From the NCBI GenBank assembly GCA_910577405.1, contig CAJTMG010000020.1, forward strand, positions 1 to 64,000: 64,000 nucleotides of DNA. The letters are read 5' to 3'. This document shows, piece by piece, positions 31,589 to 39,005 of this stretch (the stretch's first letter is position 1; every line of letters begins with the position of its first letter). The DNA comes from an uncultured Oscillibacter sp. (lineage in GTDB: Bacteria > Bacillota > Clostridia > Oscillospirales > Oscillospiraceae). The notes under the pieces were generated by a model that ran no database searches, had not been told where the DNA came from, and saw nothing but the letters and a program-made list of their open reading frames with translations. The position numbers were made by a program, and so were the translations under genes.

Positions 31589-31786
31589 ATGCCTAAGTTG
31601 AAAACCCACAGCGGCGCGAAGAAGAGATTCAACCTTACCAAGACCGGCAAGGTAAAGCGCGCGAAAGCCTATAAGCGCCACATTCTTACCAAGAAGGACA
31701 CCAAGCGGACCCGTCGCCTTCGTGCCGGTGGTTACGCCGATGCTACCAACGTGGACGCCGTCCGTAAGATGATTCCCTATAAGTAA
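31589..31786 (+). CDS. rpmI: Ribosomal protein bL35
   Basis: Small basic 50S subunit protein of 65 residues, the usual length. The sequence starts MPKLKTHSGAKKRFNLTKTG and continues with KRHILTKKDTKRTRRLR, the standard L35 pattern. GGAAGGAG precedes the ATG. It lies between infC and rplT in the conserved order and should be under the same L20-controlled leader. Confidence 0.98.
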   Translation: MPKLKTHSGAKKRFNLTKTGKVKRAKAYKRHILTKKDTKRTRRLRAGGYADATNVDAVRKMIPYK

Positions 31787-31820
31787 GGTTTCAGGACGTT
31801 TAGAATAGGAGGCTTTTACT

Positions 31821-32171
31821 ATGGCTAGAGTTAAAGGCGCAATGATGACGCGCAAGAGAAGAAATAAAATCATGAAGCTCGCGAAGGGCTACTGGGGCTC
31901 CAAGTCCAAGCACTTCCGCGTGGCAAACCAGGCTGTGATGAAGTCCCTGAGCTATGCCTATACCGGCCGTAAGCTCAAAAAGCGCGACTTCCGCTCCCTG
32001 TGGATTACCCGTATTTCCGCCGCCTGCAAGATGAACGGTATGAACTATTCTACCTTCATGCACGGCCTGAAAACCGCGGGCATTGAGATCAACCGCAAGA
32101 TGCTGGCTGAAATGGCAATCAATGACGCCGCCGCTTTCACCCAGCTCACCAAGATTGCCAAGGAAGCGTAA
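31821..32171 (+). CDS. rplT: Ribosomal protein bL20
   Basis: 50S assembly protein that binds 23S rRNA and, in Firmicutes, its own mRNA leader. The 116 residues begin MARVKGAMMTRKRRNKIMKLAKGYWGSKSKHFRVANQAVMKSL, the canonical L20 start, and end in the globular RNA-binding domain with AFTQLTKIAKEA. Family length is normal. A strong terminator follows ten bases later. Confidence 0.98.
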   Translation: MARVKGAMMTRKRRNKIMKLAKGYWGSKSKHFRVANQAVMKSLSYAYTGRKLKKRDFRSLWITRISAACKMNGMNYSTFMHGLKTAGIEINRKMLAEMAINDAAAFTQLTKIAKEA

Positions 32172-32180
32172 TCAGATGCA

Positions 32181-32217
32181 AAAAAGGACTTCGGATGCAC
32201 GTTCCGAGGTCCTTTTT
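32181..32217 (+). terminator. Intrinsic terminator after rplT
   Basis: AAAAAGGACTTCGG (from 32181) pairs with CCGAGGTCCTTTTT (ending 32217), one of the strongest hairpins in the window, with T run. Confidence 0.92.
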
Positions 32218-32220
32218 CGT

Positions 32221-32379
32221 CGTCAGGGGAGGGGAGAGCTTGTTTGTACCGCGCTTTTGCCGTCAAGAGAGGGAAGAGCCTGTTTACACCGCGTTTTTGC
32301 CATCAGAGTGGAGAGAGCCAGGCTGTACCGCGCTTCCGTCGTCAGGGAAGGGAGGGCCAGTCCATACCGTGTTTCTCGA
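32221..32379. repeat. Four degenerate 40 bp tandem repeats
   Basis: Units start at 32221, 32261, 32301 and about 32340 and share the frame (C)GTCAGGGGAGGGGAGAGC followed by a TGTACCGCG-like block and TTTTGC/TTCCGT. Spacing is 40, 40, 39 and 40 bases. The array lies directly after the rplT terminator, and its last copy overlaps the 3' end of the CPCC gene on the opposite strand. Confidence 0.75.
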
Positions 32380-32608
32380 CTTCACGGGGCGGCCGGGTGT
32401 ATTTTTTCAGATTTTCCAGACAGGCTCCGAATGCCGCAAAATTTTTTCTTGCCTCATTCAGACTTACATGATTGCAGCCACATATTTTGTCCGGGGTGCT
32501 GTAATTATAAAAGGAATCTTCCCAAAAGCATACGGGGCAGATGTCGTAAGTTCCGGGCGGCTCCTCCGGAAGGGTATAGAAGCCGCAGCAGGGACATTTG
32601 TAGCACAT
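32342..32608 (-). CDS. Cysteine-rich CPCC family protein
   Basis: Small protein of 88 residues starting MCYKCPCCGFYTLPEEPPGTYDICPVCFWEDSFYNY. The CPCC block, the second CPVCFWEDD-type motif and the NxVSLNEARKNFxxFGA segment match the Cys_rich_CPCC family, thought to bind a metal and of unknown role. AGGAGG lies upstream of the ATG. The last codons extend into the tandem repeat array at 32221-32379, so the C-terminus (REVEKHGMDWPSLP) is close to repeat-derived sequence. Confidence 0.85.
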   Translation of the reverse strand: MCYKCPCCGFYTLPEEPPGTYDICPVCFWEDSFYNYSTPDKICGCNHVSLNEARKNFAAFGACLENLKKYTRPPREVEKHGMDWPSLP

Positions 32609-32637
32609 AATTCCTCCTGTAAGACTGTTTCCGGCGT

Positions 32638-32666
32638 TTGACAGGGAAGGGCAGTCTTGTTATCAT
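32638..32666 (+). promoter_or_regulatory. SigA promoter before a small membrane ORF
   Basis: TTGACA at 32638-32643, a 17-base spacer and TATCAT at 32661-32666. The only ORF downstream is the 44-codon one at 32696. Confidence 0.65.
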
Positions 32667-32695
32667 AAGAGCATCCAGAGAGGGGAGGGAAGGTC

Positions 32696-32830
32696 ATAGG
32701 CGCGATTGTTGAAGCCGCTGTTTGCAGTATGGTCTGGAAAACGGTGCTGTTTCTTGTAATTCTGCCGATGGGCGTTCTGTTTCTGGGGTATCTGATATAT
32801 ATCGCCGTCGGTATTTTCAAGGAACTGTGA
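32696..32830 (+). CDS. Small membrane protein, possible ATA start
   Basis: Single-helix membrane peptide. A consensus promoter lies at 32638-32666, and GGGGAGG (32682-32688) is seven bases before an in-frame ATA at 32696. Starting there gives 44 residues: GAIVEAAVCSMVWKTVLFL, then a hydrophobic stretch with one Pro, ending YIAVGIFKEL. The first ATG in frame is at 32729, about 40 bases from the ribosome site, and would give 33 residues. Other near-cognate starts (ATT at 32705) are possible. Function unknown; coding is supported mainly by promoter, ribosome site and hydrophobic pattern. Confidence 0.45.
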   Translation: MGAIVEAAVCSMVWKTVLFLVILPMGVLFLGYLIYIAVGIFKEL

Positions 32831-32946
32831 AAAAGTAAAGGTAAGAAAAGCCGGCGGAATATTTTCCAGGCCTCAAATTAAACAAAACTTTTCTTTTGTT
32901 GAATTGACCTGTTTGCTCATTTCTACAGAAGGGCAGGGGTCGGAAG

Positions 32947-34011
32947 TTACTCCGCCGGCCTGTCTTTCTGTTCGGGCTGATAGAAGTACGGCCCGCGGTC
33001 ATCCTCATGGGTCTGGGCGTAGGTCCAGGTGAAGTCCCGGTCCACCAGATACCAGTCCGCGCCGTCGATGGCTCCCTGACCGCGGGGGAGGGCGGCGATG
33101 TCTTCCTTTGTCACTCGCTGTACCTGGGGAACGTCCGCCGGGGGATGTTCATTATAAAATAGGTATATCTCGTCATCCAGATGCTCTGCAAGGGCGGTAC
33201 GGGCAGCGTCGCCTTGGAGACAGGGGACCAGTCCGAAGAGATGCCAGAGGTAATTTCCCTCGCCCAAATCCGAGAGCACCCATTTGCCCAGTTCTTCCTC
33301 GGGAACGCCGTCGGCAAACACGTCCAGCCAGCGGTTTCGGACGGCCTTTATCTTGTCAGGAAACGGCTCTGTCCAGTCTGCCATAGTGCCTACAAGCCGG
33401 TTGATGGGCTGGCCTAAGTCGTGGAATTTGGCCTCGTAATCCGTCATCACGCCTACGGGGCCGTTTTCATGAAGATTCCGGGTAACTTCGGACAATTCAA
33501 AGCCAAAAGCAGGCAGTTCTTCCACAGAAAATTCAAAAAGAGGCTGATTGTCCGTCTTGAAGTGAATCTGTCCGCCCATTTTCAGCACCTGACGGTAAAG
33601 CCGGAGGAAATTGCCATGGGTCAGGCGGCGTTTGGCGTGCCGTCCGCTGGGCCATGGGTCGCAGAAGTTGACATAAATCCGGTCAATCTCCCCCGGCGCG
33701 AAGAAATAGGGGATCTGGTCGGCGTTGGCGCTGATGAAAAAGACGTTGCTCAACCCGGCTCTGACACAGCGTTCCATAGCCACCACCATGGCGTCCGGGA
33801 CCATCTCCACGGCCAGGAACAGCACATCGGGTTCATTGGCAGCGGTCCCAGCGGTGAACCGGCCCTTTCCGCAGCCAAGCTCCAGCCGGACCTCGCGGGC
33901 GACGGGCATCAGTTCCCGCCAGCGGCCCGGACGGTCGTAGGGGTCCCGAATCAAACGGTCCTCGCAGCGTTCCATCCGGGGAATCAGGTTCTTTTTTTTA
34001 CGCATCCGCAT
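32947..34011 (-). CDS. trmB: tRNA (guanine-N7)-methyltransferase fused to a DUF4275-like domain
   Basis: Residues 1-215 are TrmB, which methylates G46 in the tRNA variable loop with SAM. Visible motifs are LELGCGKGRFTAGTA (SAM site), FLAVEMVPDAMV, IYVNFCDPWPSGRHAKRRLTH and HFKTDNQPLFEFS. TrmB alone is about 210-230 residues; this protein has 354. Residues from about 222 onward contain GNYLWHLFGLVPCLQGDAARTAL, EIYLFYNEHPP and WYLVDRDFTWTYAQTHEDDRGPYF, the pattern I know from DUF4275 proteins of unknown function. There is no stop or frameshift between the parts. The start ATG is next to MRMRKKK; MRKKK two codons on is equally possible. Confidence 0.92.
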   Translation of the reverse strand: MRMRKKKNLIPRMERCEDRLIRDPYDRPGRWRELMPVAREVRLELGCGKGRFTAGTAANEPDVLFLAVEMVPDAMVVAMERCVRAGLSNVFFISANADQIPYFFAPGEIDRIYVNFCDPWPSGRHAKRRLTHGNFLRLYRQVLKMGGQIHFKTDNQPLFEFSVEELPAFGFELSEVTRNLHENGPVGVMTDYEAKFHDLGQPINRLVGTMADWTEPFPDKIKAVRNRWLDVFADGVPEEELGKWVLSDLGEGNYLWHLFGLVPCLQGDAARTALAEHLDDEIYLFYNEHPPADVPQVQRVTKEDIAALPRGQGAIDGADWYLVDRDFTWTYAQTHEDDRGPYFYQPEQKDRPAE

Positions 34012-34293
34012 ATCTTTTTAACCTCCTGAAGTTTACAGGCGTATTTTTGAGAAGCAGCCGAAAAATACCGGATTGATTATACCACAGCCCGCCTGAGGTG
34101 TAAATGAAAATTCTTCCGGCGGGACAAGAAACGTATTTTGAACGTCTTTTCACAGCTTGCGCAAGAGAAAACCGCGGGAATCCTTGTTCTGAACGCGGAA
34201 AAAGGACGAATTCGCCGGAAGGTGCGGACATTTGCCAAAGGACCGTTTCTGCATTGGAGGAAGCAAAAAATGCTTGTGAATTCTTTGACGGAA

Positions 34294-34311
34294 TTGTGAA
34301 AGGTTTTACAA
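34294..34311 (+). promoter_or_regulatory. Rex-like operator upstream of hbd-bcd-etfBA
   Basis: TTGTGAAAGGTTTTACAA is a dyad closely matching the Rex consensus (TTGTGAANNNNTTCACAA type). Rex senses NADH/NAD+ and controls butyrate-pathway genes in Clostridia. The site lies about 58 bases before the -35 of the promoter at 34369, further upstream than a typical repressor site, so a second promoter or looping may be involved. Confidence 0.5.
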
Positions 34312-34368
34312 AAAGTTTGTGCAAAACGTAAAAAAACAGAAAGATGCAGAGTGGGAAAGAAATTATGC

Positions 34369-34397
34369 TTGATAAATTCGCCCAAAAACTTTATAAT
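34369..34397 (+). promoter_or_regulatory. SigA promoter of hbd-bcd-etfBA
   Basis: TTGATA at 34369-34374, a 17-base spacer and TATAAT at 34392-34397. The leader to hbd is about 100 bases. Confidence 0.75.
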
Positions 34398-34504
34398 GCA
34401 GATTGTGAGTAAATTAGCAATGTCCAATCTCGCATGGACGCAGCCTGCTTTCAGAAAGGGAAGAAGAAGCGTCCATAAGAATACAAATCTTAGGAGGAAT
34501 TCAA

Positions 34505-35341
34505 ATGAAAGTAGCTATCTTCGGCGCCGGTACGATGGGCAGCGGCATCGCCCAGGTCTTCGCGGCTAAGGGCCATACCGCCTTGATGTACGCCAGCTCT
34601 GTCGCGTCCGCCCAGCGGCATAAGGATAATCTGGACAAGTCCCTCCAGAAGCGCGTGGACAAGGGCCGGATGGATCAGGCTGTCAAGGACGAGCTGATGT
34701 CTCATGTGCTGGTGGAGGAAAAGTCCGCCTGCGCCGACGCTGACCTGATTATCGAGTGCGTCAAGGAAGAAATGGCCACCAAGAAGGAGCTTCTTAACGA
34801 GCTGGACGCTATGTGCAAGCCCGAGGCGATCTTCGCTTCCAATACTTCCTCCCTGTCCATCACCGAGATGGCTAACGGTCTGAAGCATCCCGTGATCGGT
34901 ATGCACTTCTTCAATCCCGTCCCCAGCATGAAACTGGTGGAGATCATCCGCGGCGCCAAAACTACCCAGGAGACCTTCGACGTGATCTGGAACCTCTCCA
35001 AGGAAATCGGCAAGGAACCCGTGGAGGTCAACGAGGCCCCCGGCTTCGTGGTCAATAAGATCCTGATTCCTATGATTAACGAGGCCGCCGACCTGCTGGA
35101 TACCGGCGTAGCCAATGCAGAGGGCATTGATACCGCCATGAAACTGGGCGCAAATCATCCCATGGGACCCCTGGCCCTGGGCGACCTGGTGGGCCTGGAT
35201 GTGTGCCTGGCTATCATGGAGACCCTGTACAATGAGACCGGCGACCCCAAGTACCGCCCCAGCCTGCTGTTGCGCAAGAAGGTTCGGGCCGGCGAGCTGG
35301 GCCGGAAGACCGGTAAGGGTTTCTTTGATTATTCCAAGTAA
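34505..35341 (+). CDS. hbd: 3-hydroxybutyryl-CoA dehydrogenase
   Basis: Interconverts acetoacetyl-CoA and 3-hydroxybutyryl-CoA with NAD(P)H in the butyrate pathway. The 278 residues begin MKVAIFGAGTMGSGIAQVFAAKGH with the Rossmann GxGxxG. HFFNPVPSMKLVEIIRG carries the catalytic His; VVNKILIPMINEA and the C-terminal helical domain with GPLALGDLVGLDV follow. Length is normal for Hbd. AGGAGG precedes the ATG. It starts a four-gene operon with bcd and the ETF genes; thl and crt are not in this window and must be elsewhere if the pathway is complete. Confidence 0.96.
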   Translation: MKVAIFGAGTMGSGIAQVFAAKGHTALMYASSVASAQRHKDNLDKSLQKRVDKGRMDQAVKDELMSHVLVEEKSACADADLIIECVKEEMATKKELLNELDAMCKPEAIFASNTSSLSITEMANGLKHPVIGMHFFNPVPSMKLVEIIRGAKTTQETFDVIWNLSKEIGKEPVEVNEAPGFVVNKILIPMINEAADLLDTGVANAEGIDTAMKLGANHPMGPLALGDLVGLDVCLAIMETLYNETGDPKYRPSLLLRKKVRAGELGRKTGKGFFDYSK

Positions 35342-35367
35342 AACCTGATAGAAAAGGAGTTAAAGGC

Positions 35368-36510
35368 ATGGATTTTCATCTGACAAACGAGCAGCTGATG
35401 CTCCGGAAAATGTACCGTGAATTCGCCGAGAACGAGGTCAAGCCCCTGGCCGAGGAAGTCGACGAAACCGAAGAGTTCCCCATGGAGACCGTCAAGAAGA
35501 TGGCCAAGCTGGGAATGATGGGCATTTACTTCCCGAAGGAATACGGCGGCGCGGGCGGTGACGTCCTGAGCTATGCCATGTGCGTGGAAGAGCTGGCCAA
35601 GGTCTGCGGTACCACTGCCGTTATCGTCTCTGCTCATACCTCCCTGTGCTGCGCCCCCATCTTCGAGCATGGCACCGAGGCCCAGAAGCAGAAGTATCTC
35701 CCCGATCTGTGCTCCGGTAGAAAGATCGGCGCTTTCGGACTGACTGAGCCGAACGCCGGTACTGACGCTTCCGGTCAGCAGACCATCGCCGTTCTCGAGG
35801 GCGACCATTATGTTCTCAACGGCTCCAAGTGCTTCATCACCAACGGCAACGTAGCTGATACCTTCGTGGTCTTTGCTATGACCGATAAGTCCAAGGGAAA
35901 TCATGGCATCTCCGCTTTCATCGTGGAGAAGGATTTCCCCGGCTTCTCTACCGGCAAGCATGAGAAGAAAATGGGTATCCGCGGTTCTTCTACCTGCGAC
36001 CTGATTTTCGAGGACTGCATCGTTCCCAAGGAGAACCTGCTGGGCAAAGAAGGCAAGGGCTTCAAGATCGCCATGCAGACCCTGGACGGCGGCCGTATCG
36101 GTATCGCGTCTCAGGCTCTGGGTCTGGGCGAGGGCGCCGTCAATGAGGCCATCAAGTATACCCAGGAGCGCGTGCAGTTCGGCCGCCGGCTGAGCCAGTT
36201 CCAGAACACCCAGTTCCAGCTGGCTGATATGCACACCCGTATGCAGGCCGCGCAGTACCTTGTCTACGCCGCTGCCACCAAGAAGCAGCTTCACGAGGAC
36301 TATTCCATGGACGCGTCTATGGCCAAGCTCTTCGCCGCGGAAGCCGCTTCTGACGTCACCCGCCGCGCTGTCCAGCTCTTCGGCGGCTACGGCTATACCC
36401 GTGAGTATCCCGTGGAGCGTATGATGCGTGACGCCAAGATCACCGAGATCTATGAGGGCACCAGCGAAGTCCAGCGGATGGTCATTTCCAGCCGCCTGGG
36501 CGTGAAATAA
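35368..36510 (+). CDS. bcd: Acyl-CoA dehydrogenase, probably butyryl-CoA dehydrogenase
   Basis: FAD enzyme that reduces crotonyl-CoA to butyryl-CoA; in anaerobes the Bcd-EtfAB complex couples this to ferredoxin reduction by electron bifurcation. It has 380 residues: MDFHLTNEQLMLRKMYREF, the FAD block FGLTEPNAGTDASGQQT, and the catalytic Glu in QLFGGYGYTREYPVERMMRDAKITEIYEGTSEVQ. Length and motifs are typical of short-chain acyl-CoA dehydrogenases. GGAG lies upstream, 26 bases after hbd. Substrate length is inferred from the hbd/etf context. Confidence 0.94.
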   Translation: MDFHLTNEQLMLRKMYREFAENEVKPLAEEVDETEEFPMETVKKMAKLGMMGIYFPKEYGGAGGDVLSYAMCVEELAKVCGTTAVIVSAHTSLCCAPIFEHGTEAQKQKYLPDLCSGRKIGAFGLTEPNAGTDASGQQTIAVLEGDHYVLNGSKCFITNGNVADTFVVFAMTDKSKGNHGISAFIVEKDFPGFSTGKHEKKMGIRGSSTCDLIFEDCIVPKENLLGKEGKGFKIAMQTLDGGRIGIASQALGLGEGAVNEAIKYTQERVQFGRRLSQFQNTQFQLADMHTRMQAAQYLVYAAATKKQLHEDYSMDASMAKLFAAEAASDVTRRAVQLFGGYGYTREYPVERMMRDAKITEIYEGTSEVQRMVISSRLGVK

Positions 36511-36528
36511 GACAGGAGGTATAAGGTC

Positions 36529-37329
36529 ATGAAAATTATTGTTTCCATTAAGCAGGTTCCCGATACCTCCGGCAAGGTGGCGGTGAATCCCGATGGCACC
36601 CTGAATCGCGCTTCTATGCAGACCATCACGAACCCCGATGACATGAACGCCCTGGAGGCCGCCCTCAAGCTGAAGGACGAAACCGGCTGCAAGGTCATCG
36701 TGGTCACCATGGGTCCCCCTCCTGCGGCTGGTATGCTCCGGGAGGCCTTGGCTATGGGCGCGGACGAGGCAGTTCTCGTGTCTGCCCGTGAGTTCGGCGG
36801 TTCCGATACCTACGCGACTTCCCAGATTCTTGCCGCCGCCGTCAACCGGATCGGTGTGGAATCTGATGATATCGTGATGTGCGGCCGGCAGGCTATCGAC
36901 GGCGATACCGCTCAGGTTGGCCCCCAGATGGCCGAGAAGCTGCACCTGCCCCAGATTACTTATGCCGCCGAGATTACCAAGGACGGCAATACCGTGACCG
37001 TCAAGCGTATGCTGGAAGACGGCTATATGACCATCAAGACCCAAACGCCCTGCCTGATTACCTGCATCAAGGAGCTGAACGAGCCCCGTTATATGAGCGT
37101 CGGCGGCGTGTTTGAGGCATACAGCAAGCCCCTCAGCACCTTCGGCTATGAGGATTTGAAGGACGATCCCCTGATTGACGCGACGACCATTGGCCTGAAA
37201 GGTTCTCCCACCAACATCTTTAAGAGCTTTACGCCTCCCCAGAAGGGCGCCGGCATGATGCTGGAGGGCAACGACAAGGCCACCTGCGAAAAGCTGGCAG
37301 GCATCCTGGCCGCCAAGCACATCATCTAA
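36529..37329 (+). CDS. etfB: Electron transfer flavoprotein beta subunit
   Basis: Smaller ETF subunit, which holds the bifurcating FAD in Bcd-linked complexes. It has 266 residues: MKIIVSIKQVPDTSGKVAVNPDGTLNR, then KVIVVTMGPPPAAGMLREALAMGADEAVLVS and the signature region around CGRQAIDGDTAQVGPQMAEKLHLPQITYA. The gene follows bcd by 18 bases with an AGGAGG ribosome site. It should form a heterodimer with EtfA. Confidence 0.96.
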   Translation: MKIIVSIKQVPDTSGKVAVNPDGTLNRASMQTITNPDDMNALEAALKLKDETGCKVIVVTMGPPPAAGMLREALAMGADEAVLVSAREFGGSDTYATSQILAAAVNRIGVESDDIVMCGRQAIDGDTAQVGPQMAEKLHLPQITYAAEITKDGNTVTVKRMLEDGYMTIKTQTPCLITCIKELNEPRYMSVGGVFEAYSKPLSTFGYEDLKDDPLIDATTIGLKGSPTNIFKSFTPPQKGAGMMLEGNDKATCEKLAGILAAKHII

Positions 37330-37348
37330 AGAAGGGGGATAAACGAAT

Positions 37349-38458
37349 ATGTCTACTTTCAATAGCGCGGATATCGCTGCCTTCAAGGACGTTTGGGTCT
37401 TCTGTGAGCAGCGTGAGGGCAAGCTGATGCCCACCGATTTTGAGCTGATTTCCAAGGGCCGGGACCTGGCCGACGAGCTGGGCGTGAACCTGTGCGGCCT
37501 GCTGTTGGGCGGCGAGGGCATCGAAGCCACCGCGAAGGAATTGGGCGGCTATGGCGCTGATAAGGTCATCGTCTGCGAGAATCCTATGCTGGCCGTTTAC
37601 AATACCGACGCTTATGCTAAGGTGATCTGCGATGTGATCGAAGAGCTGAAGCCCGAGGCGTTCCTCATTGGTGCTACCAACATCGGCCGTGACCTGGCTC
37701 CCCGCTGCGCTGCCCGTCTCCATACCGGTCTGTGCGCGGACTGCACTCATCTGGATATTGATGTGGCCAACTACATCCAGTTCCTGCGGGAGGCTTCCAC
37801 CCTTGATGTGGACGGCCAGAAGTGGGATATGTCTGACCGTAATCTGAAGATGACCCGTCCGGCGTTCGGCGGCCACCTGATGGCTACCATTATCTGCCCC
37901 CGGTTCCGTCCCTGCATGGCTACCGTGCGTCCCGGCGTTATGAAGAAGAACGCGTTTGACCAGGCTAAGGCGGACGCCTGTGAGATTGTAAAGCCAGCAT
38001 TCTCTATTTCCGATGCCGACATTCAGACCGAGGTCACCGAGGTCGTGAAGGCCGCGAAGAAGCTGGTGGACCTGATCGGCGCGGACTTCATCGTTTCCGT
38101 TGGCCGCGGCATCAGCAAGGACGTGGAAGGCGGCATTAAGCTGGCGGAAGAGCTGGCGGCAGAACTGGGCGGCGTTGTGGGCGGCTCCCGCGCGACCATC
38201 GACTCCGGCTGGCTGTCTGCTGACCATCAGGTTGGACAGACCGGCAAGACTGTGCATCCGAAAGTGTATGTGGCTCTGGGTATTTCCGGCGCCATCCAGC
38301 ACAAGGCCGGTATGCAGGATTCTGAGTGCATTATTGCCGTCAACAAGAACGACACGGCTCCCATTTTCGAGATTGCCGACTATGGTATCTGCGGCGACCT
38401 GTTCAAGGTGACCCCGCTGCTGACCGAGGCGATCCGTGCTGCGAAGGCCGCGAAGTAA
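37349..38458 (+). CDS. etfA: Electron transfer flavoprotein alpha subunit
   Basis: Larger ETF subunit, 369 residues, somewhat longer than the 335-340 of well-studied homologues. An N-terminal domain (VWVFCEQREGKLMPTDFELISKGRDLADELG) is followed by LIGATNIGRDLAPRCAARLHTGLCADCTHL. The C-terminal FAD domain shows ADFIVSVGRGISKDVEGGIKLAEELAAELGGVVGGSRATIDSGWLSADHQVGQTGKTVHPKVYVALGISGAIQHKAGMQDSE, the classic alpha signature. It is the last gene of the operon; a terminator follows at 38475. Confidence 0.96.
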   Translation: MSTFNSADIAAFKDVWVFCEQREGKLMPTDFELISKGRDLADELGVNLCGLLLGGEGIEATAKELGGYGADKVIVCENPMLAVYNTDAYAKVICDVIEELKPEAFLIGATNIGRDLAPRCAARLHTGLCADCTHLDIDVANYIQFLREASTLDVDGQKWDMSDRNLKMTRPAFGGHLMATIICPRFRPCMATVRPGVMKKNAFDQAKADACEIVKPAFSISDADIQTEVTEVVKAAKKLVDLIGADFIVSVGRGISKDVEGGIKLAEELAAELGGVVGGSRATIDSGWLSADHQVGQTGKTVHPKVYVALGISGAIQHKAGMQDSECIIAVNKNDTAPIFEIADYGICGDLFKVTPLLTEAIRAAKAAK

Positions 38459-38474
38459 GAGAGATTTTCAGAAA

Positions 38475-38502
38475 GGGGAGGGCTTTCGGGTCCTCTCCTT
38501 TT
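38475..38502 (+). terminator. Intrinsic terminator after etfA
   Basis: GGGGAGG (38475-38481) pairs with CCTCTCC (38492-38498), followed by TTTT. Confidence 0.75.
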
Positions 38503-38660
38503 GCTGTAATGGGCCGGTTTTACACGCTTATCTCATAACAGCCTAATATATAATAAATGGAATCCGGCGCAGCAGTCGATGTGCCCCAGCCTGCCGGTGG
38601 TTCTTCCAGCAGCCTTTGCCGTCGAGGATGAGCTGACTTTGGCGGATTTCGCGGAAAGGC

Positions 38661-38689
38661 TTGCAAAAGGGTGGCAAATGTGTTATTCT
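38661..38689 (+). promoter_or_regulatory. SigA promoter of the selenium-type cluster
   Basis: TTGCAA at 38661-38666, a 17-base spacer and TATTCT at 38684-38689, 35 bases upstream of the DUF3343 gene. The 170 bases between the etfA terminator and this promoter hold no ORF that I can support. Confidence 0.6.
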
Positions 38690-38723
38690 AAGAAAAGAAT
38701 AGCGGTAGGGAGGGGGAGAACGG

Positions 38724-38960
38724 ATGCGGAAAAGCTGTCTCCGTTGTGTGGTTGCCTTTCATACGACGGCAGGTGCGATGGCGGCGGAACAGCTGTGCCA
38801 TCGAGAGGACTTGGAGGGCCGTTTGATTTCCGTGCCCCGGAAGATTACGTCGGACTGCGGAATCGCCTGGTCTGCGCCGCCAGAACTGCGGGAGACGCTG
38901 GAGGCGCGTTTTCAGGAGGCTGGCATTGAAACAGCGGGCTTTTACGAATTGTTGGTATAA
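38724..38960 (+). CDS. DUF3343 putative Se/S carrier protein
   Basis: Small protein of 78 residues, MRKSCLRCVVAFHTTAGAMAAEQLC, with the DUF3343 layout: an N-terminal segment that senses or binds sulfur/selenium, PRKITSDCGIAWSAP in the middle and a short C-terminal helix. In selenium-using anaerobes it is encoded beside yedE and yedF and is proposed to carry Se or S; the Cys in SDCGIAW is the conserved one. GGGAGGGGGAG precedes the ATG. The neighbourhood here is exactly that set. Confidence 0.85.
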   Translation: MRKSCLRCVVAFHTTAGAMAAEQLCHREDLEGRLISVPRKITSDCGIAWSAPPELRETLEARFQEAGIETAGFYELLV

Positions 38961-39005
38961 AAAGCGTTTTCTTTTACATATCGTTATTCTGTAAGAAAGA
39001 CAACG

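Noticed and set aside
35329..37530. 733-codon ORF antisense to bcd and etfB
   Set aside because: It lies entirely opposite two clear flavoprotein genes and has no ribosome site or recognisable domain.
38579..38929. 116-codon ORF between etfA and the DUF3343 gene
   Set aside because: It overlaps the DUF3343 gene in another frame and crosses its promoter; no family resemblance.
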